A stretch of DNA of 34,324 nucleotides from contig PERG01000021.1 in NCBI GenBank assembly GCA_002928535.1, positions 1 through 34,324 of the forward strand, given 5' to 3'. This document shows positions 27,818 to 33,758 of the stretch, piece by piece. The translations under genes and the position numbers were made by a program. The DNA is from Methylotenera sp. (GTDB lineage: Bacteria; Pseudomonadota; Gammaproteobacteria; Burkholderiales; Methylophilaceae). Position 1 is the first letter of the stretch; every line of letters begins with the position of its first letter. The notes beneath the pieces were generated by a model. It saw only the letters and a list, made by a program, of their open reading frames with translations. It did not search any database and was not told the origin of the DNA.

Positions 27818-28898
27818 GATGCCAATGCATATCTGCAAAATGCTGCATAAAGCTGATGAGTGCTATTACACCAGCGTTTGGCATTGCATTATAGATGCTG
27901 GCGCGAATGCCACCAGCCATGGGATGACCCTTCAGATTCAACAATCCTTCTTCAGCGGCTAAGGACAGAAACAATGGCGTGAGCGCATCATTAGCGAGCG
28001 TAAAGCAAACATTCATACATGATCGGTGGGCTGGTTGCACTGAACATTGATAAAAACCTTTGCTGGCATCAATGACTTGATACAATTGCGCGCTTCGCTG
28101 CGCACTGTTTTTCGCCATAGCCACGACACCACCCATGTCGGTAATCCAGCGTAGTACCAATCCAGTTAAATAGATAGAAAAGGTCAACGGCGTATTAAGC
28201 ATAGAACCTGCTTCAGCCTGATTCTTATAATTGAATACCGCTGGCGTTGCTGGATGGGCCCGCCCCAGCAGGTCATCGCGCACAATGACAATGGTAAGAC
28301 CAGTTGGACCGATGTTTTTTTGCGCTCCTGCGTAAATTACACCATAGCGCTGCACACCAATCGGCCGGCTGAGAAAGTCAGATGTCATATCTGCCACTAG
28401 TGGCAAATCACCGGTATCCGGAATGTCAAAGAATTGCACGCCGTTGGCGGTTTCATTGCTGGTAATGTGGCAATAGGCTGCGCTCGAGTCGAGGTGCCAT
28501 GCTTCGGGCATTCGGTCGAATCCGGTGGCACAACTACTGGCTGCAACATTGACATTACAGTAGCGTCTGGCTTCGCGCATAGTTTTGCATGACCAGTAGC
28601 CAGTCTCCACATAATCAGCTCGCCCTGCCCTACCCAATAAATTGAGTGGTACCAGCGAGAATTGTGCCGACGCACCGCCATGCATAAATAAAATATGATA
28701 ATTGTCTGGAATATTTAGCAGTAATCGAAGATTGTCGCGCACATGATTATGTATTTTCTTGTAAGCATCACCGGTAAAAGGCGTCTCTAACATAGAAAAA
28801 CCACTGCCGTTCCAGTTCAAAAACTCCTGCTGCGCTTGCGCCAGCACAGTAACTGGCATAACGGCTGGGCCCGCAGAGAAATTAAAAAACTCAGGCAA
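27810..28898 (-). CDS. SerC-like PLP aminotransferase lacking the phosphate-binding residues, TTG start
   Basis: 362 residues, collinear with phosphoserine aminotransferase (FNFSAGPA start; PLP Lys in YAGAQKNIGPTGLTIV; GSMLNTPLTFSIYLTGL). At E. coli SerC numbering, the phosphate pocket residues His41, Arg42 and Arg77 read Phe, Thr and Ser, and Arg329 reads Pro (KGHPMAGG); His328 and Arg335 remain. A phosphorylated substrate is therefore unlikely. The only start before the conserved N-terminus is TTG, overlapping the upstream stop by 8 bases, so expression is coupled. It overlaps the next gene by 8 bases. The substrate is unknown; in this context an amino group on a PQQ-like intermediate or its precursor is conceivable. 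A genuine serC is expected elsewhere. Confidence 0.85.
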   Translation of the reverse strand: MPEFFNFSAGPAVMPVTVLAQAQQEFLNWNGSGFSMLETPFTGDAYKKIHNHVRDNLRLLLNIPDNYHILFMHGGASAQFSLVPLNLLGRAGRADYVETGYWSCKTMREARRYCNVNVAASSCATGFDRMPEAWHLDSSAAYCHITSNETANGVQFFDIPDTGDLPLVADMTSDFLSRPIGVQRYGVIYAGAQKNIGPTGLTIVIVRDDLLGRAHPATPAVFNYKNQAEAGSMLNTPLTFSIYLTGLVLRWITDMGGVVAMAKNSAQRSAQLYQVIDASKGFYQCSVQPAHRSCMNVCFTLANDALTPLFLSLAAEEGLLNLKGHPMAGGIRASIYNAMPNAGVIALISFMQHFADMHWHHV

Positions 28899-29394
28899 AC
28901 AGCGCTACTCCATGCTGGCTGGCTGCCATGAAAAACAACAATGGGATGGAGAGCATGGTATTGGTACGAGAAGAAAGAAATGTAATTCGAGCACAACGCA
29001 CACGCTCGTCCAGCGGTGCATAAATGAAACCAAGCACTTTCTTCTGGTTTGGCCATAATATAAACCATAGGTTAGCCAGCATCAGCGTGCCTAGCCAAAA
29101 CCCCATGCCGATAACGGCAAGATAGCCTTTCATCGTTATTGCATCAATCAGCAGTCCACGTTGCCACAACATACCAACACCAGCCAACCAAGTTACGATA
29201 GCCGCGTATCTGAAAGTACCGTGTTCACGTCCGAGCAAAGCCATGTAAACTGAGCTTTGCTCGTCGCCCAAATCTTCTTTCCCAGGTGGTCGGAAGTTTG
29301 GTCGCTGAATCACGCTGGCATAGTTATGCCCAACCCAAATTATGCCGGCAAAAAGATGTATCCAGCGAAGTAAAAAGTCTACAATCTGATCCAT
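28891..29394 (-). CDS. Urate-oxidase N-terminal (PuuD-N)-like membrane protein
   Basis: 167 residues, four to five transmembrane segments. RWIHLFAGIIWVGHNY near the start, RYAAIVTWLAGVGML, GFWLGTLMLANLWFILWPNQ and SSRTNTMLSIPLLFFMAASQ are hallmarks of the membrane domain that in PuuD precedes a cytochrome c domain; here the cytochrome part is absent. Conserved His residues could bind b haem. GGAGG lies 10 bases before the ATG. It sits between the small membrane peptide and the aminotransferase within the pqq operon, so urate is an unlikely substrate. A membrane electron conduit for the operon's redox chemistry is my inference. Confidence 0.8.
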   Translation of the reverse strand: MDQIVDFLLRWIHLFAGIIWVGHNYASVIQRPNFRPPGKEDLGDEQSSVYMALLGREHGTFRYAAIVTWLAGVGMLWQRGLLIDAITMKGYLAVIGMGFWLGTLMLANLWFILWPNQKKVLGFIYAPLDERVRCARITFLSSRTNTMLSIPLLFFMAASQHGVALFA

Positions 29395-29400
29395 CGTGCA

Positions 29401-29502
29401 TCAACCTCCCAACACTAACCAGCGGACGATGAGGAATAATCCCAGTGTTAGCAACAGACCGAGCGCGATAGTACCGGTTGCAGTATCGTAAGGTGTTTTC
29501 AT
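29401..29502 (-). CDS. 33-residue single-span membrane peptide coupled to pqqE
   Basis: Short open frame starting with ATG that overlaps the pqqE stop (AAATGA). It encodes a polar start (MKTPYDTATG), one hydrophobic span (TIALGLLLTLGLFLIV) and a short Arg-Trp tail ending in Gly-Gly. Its stop is 6 bases before the ATG of the next membrane protein, and its last codons carry that gene's GGAGG ribosome site. Perfect packing between two genes and a clear membrane span argue that it is real. It may be a small subunit of the PuuD-N-like protein, comparable in style to the small subunits of cytochrome oxidases. Confidence 0.65.
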   Translation of the reverse strand: MKTPYDTATGTIALGLLLTLGLFLIVRWLVLGG

Positions 29503-30647
29503 TTCTGCGCCATAAACATCGTAGTGACTGCTCCAATTTGCCGCCTGACCAGGGGGCGCGGCTCGTGATGTTTCTGTCGTGTCTTGCTGATTGCCATTTC
29601 AATCACATGGTGATGTGGTGATTTGGCGCATGCAGGATCGGTATTCGTTGCATCGCCGGTCAGCAGAAATGCCTGGCAGCGACAGCCACCAAAGTCTTTT
29701 TCTTTTTCGTCACAGGTGCGGCAAGGCTCCTTCATCCACTCATCACCTCGGAATTTCTTGAACAGTGGTGAGTCATTCCACAACCAGTCCAGGCTATGCT
29801 CACGCACAGTAGGAAATTCCAGCCCTTCGATTACACGAACTTCCTGGCAAGGCAAAGCAGCACCGTCTGGTGCAATGGTGAGATGAATGGTGCCCCAGCC
29901 ATTCATGCATGCCTTAGGGCGTGTTTCGTAATAATCCGGAATAACAAAATAAATGGTCATCTTCTGCCCTGACCGTTGACGCGCAGCGTTAACAGCAGCT
30001 TCGGCACGCTCAATCTGCTCACGCGTCGGCAGCAGCTCATCTCGATTGAGCAGCGCCCAGTTGTAATACTGAATATTGGCAAGTTCAAGGTAATCTACGC
30101 CGATGTCTTCAGCTAATGCCAGGATTTCATCCACCTGGTCAATGTTCTGCCTGAATATCGGCACATTGAGTACCATCGGGAACCCTTCGGCTTTGATCAT
30201 GCGCGCTACGTGAACTTTCAGATCATGCGCCCTCGCTCCTACCAGCTCATCGGTTAAGTCACGATTTGCAGATTGCAAGCTCAATTGAATCTGCTTGAGA
30301 CCTGCTTGTTTCAGTGCTTTGAGTCGTTCAGGTGTGAGCCCAACACCGGAAGTAATCAGATTAGTGTAATAGCCTAGGCGCTCCGCCTCTGCCACCAACT
30401 CTTCGATATCATCGCGTAACATGGGTTCGCCACCAGAAAACCCAAGTTGCAGGGCACCGAGTTCGCGCCCTTCACGAAGTACCCGCTTCCACTCCTCGGT
30501 ACTCAATTCTTTCTTACCATACTGGTCAAAATCCAGTGGATTATTACACCACACACACTTGAGCGGGCAACGGTAGGTAAGTTCTAGTACAAGCCACATT
30601 GGCTTACCTTGCCCATCCAGACTAACTGCGGATCCATCCTTTGCCAT
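29499..30647 (-). CDS. pqqE: PqqA peptide cyclase PqqE (radical SAM, SPASM)
   Basis: 382 residues. PqqE forms the carbon-carbon bond between the Glu and Tyr side chains of PqqA bound to PqqD. Radical SAM motif CPLKCVWC near residue 30, FSGGEP near 70, ELANIQYYNWALLNRDELLPTREQ, then SPASM auxiliary-cluster Cys in ALPCQEVR, CRTCDEKEKDFGGCRCQAF (with the conserved Asp) and PACAKSP. It overlaps pqqD by 26 bases and the small membrane peptide by 4. The C-terminus is rich in His, Arg and Lys. It is complete, so the operon can at least make cross-linked PqqA. Confidence 0.94.
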   Translation of the reverse strand: MAKDGSAVSLDGQGKPMWLVLELTYRCPLKCVWCNNPLDFDQYGKKELSTEEWKRVLREGRELGALQLGFSGGEPMLRDDIEELVAEAERLGYYTNLITSGVGLTPERLKALKQAGLKQIQLSLQSANRDLTDELVGARAHDLKVHVARMIKAEGFPMVLNVPIFRQNIDQVDEILALAEDIGVDYLELANIQYYNWALLNRDELLPTREQIERAEAAVNAARQRSGQKMTIYFVIPDYYETRPKACMNGWGTIHLTIAPDGAALPCQEVRVIEGLEFPTVREHSLDWLWNDSPLFKKFRGDEWMKEPCRTCDEKEKDFGGCRCQAFLLTGDATNTDPACAKSPHHHVIEMAISKTRQKHHEPRPLVRRQIGAVTTMFMAQK

Positions 30648-30906
30648 GTGTTATCTCCAAAAATTTATAAATACTGTTTTCTATATCAGCGTTATAGACA
30701 AATAGCGCCTTGAGTTCGGTAGCGATATTAGCGGCCGTAGCTTCGCCCGTGCAGCGCTTAAGGATTTCCGCAGCTGTAGTATTGAGCTTGATAACGCCCT
30801 CAGGGTAGAGCAGTACATAGGCATCCTGTGACTTCTCCCAACGCAGTAGATACTTGGAATCCAGTCGCGGGCGGTCTTCTGGCTGAAAATGAAAATGCTC
30901 AGACAT
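30622..30906 (-). CDS. pqqD: PqqA-binding chaperone PqqD
   Basis: 94 residues, the normal size of the RiPP recognition protein that binds PqqA and delivers it to PqqE. Family features: RPRLDSKYLLRWEKSQDAYVLLYPEG, LNTTAAEILKRCTGE, a winged-helix peptide-binding layout. AGGAAG lies before the ATG. It is about 55 bases downstream of pqqA and overlaps pqqE, as in many pqq clusters. Confidence 0.93.
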   Translation of the reverse strand: MSEHFHFQPEDRPRLDSKYLLRWEKSQDAYVLLYPEGVIKLNTTAAEILKRCTGEATAANIATELKALFVYNADIENSIYKFLEITHGKGWIRS

Positions 30907-30962
30907 ATAAAGACTTCCTTATTTTAATTATGGACGCGGCAAAATGCCGCGCCCTGTTCTAC

Positions 30963-31037
30963 CTAGCGCACGTACACGTAGGCGGTTACTTCAAAGCCAA
31001 GACGTAGATCACAAAAATCTGGTTCGATCCATTGCAT
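30963..31037 (-). CDS. pqqA: PQQ precursor peptide PqqA
   Basis: 24-residue peptide starting MQWIEPDFCDLRLGFEVTAY. The two residues that become PQQ, Glu16 and Tyr20, have the invariant E-x3-Y spacing (EVTAY). AGGAGAT lies 5 bases before the ATG. It is too short for ordinary gene finding but matches PqqA precursors in length, in the DLRLG leader segment and in position directly before pqqD. High GC-rich complementarity just after the stop (30955-30990 contains GCGC repeats and TACGTGTACG) could give it a separate abundant short transcript. Confidence 0.95.
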   Translation of the reverse strand: MQWIEPDFCDLRLGFEVTAYVYVR

Positions 31038-31261
31038 TTTTATCTCCTAAAACGTTAGTTGAAGTTGGTGCCGCAAGCGATGGGAGAAGCTAAAATTAAA
31101 ACCACCATTGCAATTAGCGTTGCATATGTAATAGTTACAATGCGACACTGAATATACGTTATGGATAACAGAAGGGCTTGCTCAAATTACTGGTCATTGC
31201 ATGCTTAATATGATTAAAAACATGTCATGATTTTCTGTCATTTTCTGTTAATCCGAACAAT

Positions 31262-31275
31262 TTGATTTTGGTCAA
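31262..31275 (-). promoter_or_regulatory. DNR/FNR-type box upstream of the pqq operon
   Basis: TTGAT-TTTG-GTCAA matches the DNR/ANR-type variant of the FNR consensus at both half-sites. It lies 225 bases before pqqA. Unlike the other two boxes in this window it has no good -10 hexamer at the class II distance on the minus strand, so its role is less sure. If used, it would place PQQ synthesis under low-oxygen or NO control. Confidence 0.5.
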
Positions 31276-31327
31276 GGTGTTTGTGCGAGCAATGGTGCTT
31301 AGAACTAGGAATAACTGTTCCAAACAC

Positions 31328-31349
31328 CCATTAAATGCTGCTTTAATGG
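31328..31349. repeat. Perfect inverted repeat CCATTAAA-N6-TTTAATGG
   Basis: Eight-base arms with a six-base loop, between the end of the polytopic membrane gene and pqqA. No U-run follows, so terminator function is doubtful; an operator is equally possible. Confidence 0.5.
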
Positions 31350-31507
31350 CTTAGTGACTTTTGGAAATTGCTTTTTGGTGCGCTGGGATTGGTTGTTGGA
31401 TGAATGATTGTGAATGTAACGTCACCATGCATTGCAACATGCCTTTGTGTCAAATGGCAAATTACACAGAGGTGATTGTTTTAAAGCTTGAACAAGTATT
31501 AAGACTA

Positions 31508-32635
31508 TTACTCAGGAATCTTAGTATGCTGTACAAATAAAGCAAACGTCTGAAAAACAAATATACCTGTAGTAAACACTGCCAAATACCAGCCAATTTC
31601 ATAGCCAAATCCAGCCATTACCCCTCCTGTCAATAACAGCAATGCTCGTATGCCACCCCCAAATCCCAATCGCTTCCTGGCTGCCTGATGCCAGGCCGTT
31701 TGTTGCCCTGGACGCATCCATAATGGCAGCAAATAACTGACAGCACCCGTCACGAGCGGCATTAGAAAGGCGATAATGAAAGTCGCAACCGGGCTAAAGC
31801 TTTGTTGATGATAGGCGTGAGTTAATCCGATAATTAAGGTTATTGAATATCCACACAGGGCTGCTACAAGTAATGGGACAGCGCCATGTACCTTGAATAT
31901 GGCATTCGAATAAAGTTTTAGCCATGCCTTTAATATATCGAATAACGGGATAGCCAGCAATATCAGTCCAATCCATGCAAAATTGCGGTGCCATGCGGAA
32001 CCACAGGCCGTGATCACAATTCCGGCGACTACCCATTTCAGATGTTTACGCATGCGTGCAGCCACTTCAGGATCAGAGCGTTGCGTGGCTGTGGGCAGCA
32101 GCACTTGCAGTGTGCCGAGTGCTGTGATGCCAATAAATCCCAAGGTGTTGAAGTGGATGTGCAGCATACGCAATGCAGTGCGCTGTTCGGGAATAAGATA
32201 TCCCATGATTATGCAACCAACTGCTATAAATAGGCATAACATGGCTGCCAGATACCAATCAAGACAAGGGTGTGGGTTACCAATCGCATTTACTTTTAGG
32301 CGATATGCCCAAATCCCAAGAATTGACACTGCAATAATGATAGTAGTAGCACCGACATAGCGACCAGCTGACAATACTTGTGGATAAGCAAAATAACTGG
32401 TGACTAAGAAACCTCCGAACAGTGCTATAACAGGCAACAACCTAATAAATTTACCTGGATTTTTACTGCGCGATAACACAGGTAAGAAATGCACCATCGC
32501 TCCTAATATCAAAGGTACGATGCCTATAGCGAAAATAATGTGGTAACTGACAATCGCCGCACCGCTCTTTGACAAAACAAAGGTAGATGCAGCGATAAAC
32601 GCCAGTAGAGTAATTGCTACTTGAAATTGCAGCAA
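31508..32635 (-). CDS. Polytopic membrane protein with conserved histidines, NsrR-linked, TTG start
   Basis: 375 residues with about 11-12 predicted membrane helices. Start is TTG with AGGA 8 bases upstream; there is no ATG near it. Motifs with histidines in or near helices, including SYHIIFAIG, GAMVHFLPVLSRS and MLHIHFNTLGFIG followed by LPTATQ, recall haem-copper oxidase-like and NnrS-like membrane proteins, but the NnrS signature at the N-terminus is absent, so I do not assign it. Gene is 16 bases after the DUF2249 gene and diverges, with it, from nsrR. A role in NO response or detoxification is inferred from context. Confidence 0.7.
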   Translation of the reverse strand: MLQFQVAITLLAFIAASTFVLSKSGAAIVSYHIIFAIGIVPLILGAMVHFLPVLSRSKNPGKFIRLLPVIALFGGFLVTSYFAYPQVLSAGRYVGATTIIIAVSILGIWAYRLKVNAIGNPHPCLDWYLAAMLCLFIAVGCIIMGYLIPEQRTALRMLHIHFNTLGFIGITALGTLQVLLPTATQRSDPEVAARMRKHLKWVVAGIVITACGSAWHRNFAWIGLILLAIPLFDILKAWLKLYSNAIFKVHGAVPLLVAALCGYSITLIIGLTHAYHQQSFSPVATFIIAFLMPLVTGAVSYLLPLWMRPGQQTAWHQAARKRLGFGGGIRALLLLTGGVMAGFGYEIGWYLAVFTTGIFVFQTFALFVQHTKIPE

Positions 32636-32651
32636 AGTTGATTCCTAGAGC

Positions 32652-32909
32652 TTATGTGCGAACGAAATCAATCACAATCGTCCCAGGTTCACGTTGCTTA
32701 TAAACAATACTGACAGTTGCACCATATCGCTGCTCAAGCTGGTTCAGTAGCGGCAATGGGTCGTGATCATTGACGAAACGCATAATTTCACCGCTATGCA
32801 ACGAGTCTAACGCACCGAAGATAGCAGCATGTCGAAATCGCTTGGCTATGCCGCGCGCATCGAATGGATAAATCTGATCTGGAAGTAGATGAAGATGTGG
32901 CTGTGACAT
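32652..32909 (-). CDS. DUF2249 domain protein
   Basis: 85 residues from the ATG at 32909, preceded by AAAGGT; the in-frame start 39 bases further upstream gives an atypical Arg-rich head. Core DUF2249 elements: FDARGIAKRFRHAAIFGALDSL, GEIMRFVNDHDPLPLLNQLEQRYG and a beta hairpin ending in TIVIDFVRT. The family is often found beside nitrogen-oxide and haemerythrin genes; its reaction is unknown. First gene of the leftward operon facing nsrR, thus probably NsrR-controlled. Confidence 0.82.
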   Translation of the reverse strand: MSQPHLHLLPDQIYPFDARGIAKRFRHAAIFGALDSLHSGEIMRFVNDHDPLPLLNQLEQRYGATVSIVYKQREPGTIVIDFVRT

Positions 32910-33070
32910 GTGTTTACCTTTCAAGGAATAAGCGCAACGTCTGCGCAAAAGTTCTAATAATGATGTTCATCATCAATTGAATTCACATAAAAATATTGCT
33001 CGCTATGGGCTTATCAATCACTTGCAAAATAACCTTTCAATACATCTATTCATTTGAAAAAAGCAGCTAG

Positions 33071-33098
33071 TTGTAAGTTTTAATGGACATTCTATAAG
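33071..33098 (+). promoter_or_regulatory. Sigma-70-type promoter of nsrR
   Basis: TTGTAA (33071-33076), a 16-base spacer, and TATAAG (33093-33098). The NsrR operator begins at 33096, covering the end of the -10 element and the start site near 33105, the arrangement for autorepression. On the opposite strand TAGAAT (33094-33089) could serve as the -10 of the leftward DUF2249 operon, so the same operator may cover both. Confidence 0.55.
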
Positions 33099-33118
33099 GT
33101 GTATGTAAAATACATCTT
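33096..33118. promoter_or_regulatory. NsrR operator 1
   Basis: AAGGTGTAT-N5-ATACATCTT, an almost perfect 23-base dyad (one mismatch between arms) that fits the known NsrR consensus of AAGATGYAT half-sites. Lies between divergent DUF2249 and nsrR genes. Confidence 0.88.
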
Positions 33119-33142
33119 TAATTTACCATGATATTTATTCAT

Positions 33143-33165
33143 AAGCAATATTATTAATACATCTT
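33143..33165. promoter_or_regulatory. NsrR operator 2 (degenerate left arm)
   Basis: AAGCAATAT-N5-ATACATCTT. The right arm is identical to that of operator 1; the left arm matches at 6 of 9 bases. Its centre lies 47 bases from operator 1 and 28 bases before the nsrR ATG, so it may act as a weaker second site. Confidence 0.55.
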
Positions 33166-33181
33166 TTAACGGACTGAAATT

Positions 33182-33631
33182 ATGCACCTTACAAATTTCT
33201 CTGATTACTCAATTCGAGTAATGATTTACTTAGGTCTCCAGAAATCTAAGTTGGCAACAATTTCTGATATAGCAAGAGCATATGAAATTTCTGAAAACCA
33301 CTTAACCAAGGTAGTGCATCAATTGGCACAGCGCGGATATATAGAAACTGTTCGCGGTAAGGGCGGCGGTTTACGTCTGGTACGAAAACCAGATACGGTG
33401 AATATTGGTGAAATGATTCGATATTCTGAAGGTAACACAGCGTTGTTACCATGTATGGATAATGAGGAAAGCTGTTGTATACGACCTAATTGCAAATTGA
33501 TGGGGATTTTGCGAGAAGCGCAGGTTGCGCTATTTACTGTGCTGGATAAGTATACCTTGGCGGATTTGCTACAGCAGGAAGCGCCGTTGACCCACATCCT
33601 TATGCAACCAAAGACTTTAAAATCAGTTTAA
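33182..33631 (+). CDS. nsrR: NO-sensing Rrf2-family repressor NsrR
   Basis: 149 residues. NsrR represses NO-detoxification genes through an NO-labile [4Fe-4S] cluster. The winged helix-turn-helix is at residues about 1-60 (MHLTNFSDYSIRVMIYLGL, ISENHLTKVVHQLAQRGYIETVRGKGGGLRL). Cluster Cys candidates are 91, 98 or 99, and 104 (PCMDNEESCCIRPNC), the NsrR spacing, not that of IscR; Asp8 is present as in the characterised Streptomyces protein. NsrR-type operators just upstream make the call firm and indicate autoregulation. Confidence 0.94.
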   Translation: MHLTNFSDYSIRVMIYLGLQKSKLATISDIARAYEISENHLTKVVHQLAQRGYIETVRGKGGGLRLVRKPDTVNIGEMIRYSEGNTALLPCMDNEESCCIRPNCKLMGILREAQVALFTVLDKYTLADLLQQEAPLTHILMQPKTLKSV

Positions 33632-33758
33632 AAATGTATCTAAACTATCAACAGTTAATATCAATTAATTTATATTTTTGGTTATATTTTACATATCCAA
33701 TTCCAGCAAAGATAAAGATCAAATCTGGACTAAAGCAAGCTAAGATAAGGATGTTTCA

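Larger units (their letters stand above)
31038..31507. other. 470-bp intergenic region upstream of pqqA
   Basis: No gene recognised. It should carry the pqq operon promoter. Contents: a TTGAT-N4-GTCAA box at 31262-31275, a perfect 8-bp-arm inverted repeat at 31328-31349, and an imperfect repeat CTTTGTGT...ACACAGAG at 31443-31472 that could end transcripts from the gene stopping at 31508. A 17-codon frame just before the pqqA ribosome site has no Shine-Dalgarno and is not called. Confidence 0.5.

Noticed and set aside
31055-31108. 17-codon hydrophobic frame (starting MVVLILASPIACG) on the minus strand just before the pqqA ribosome site
   Set aside because: It has no Shine-Dalgarno and no known leader-peptide logic; chance is likely. 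Conservation would be needed.
33709-33722. AAGAT-AAAG-ATCAA before the Dnr-type gene
   Set aside because: It matches 8 of 10 bases, but a class II start would fall on the ATG itself, leaving no leader.
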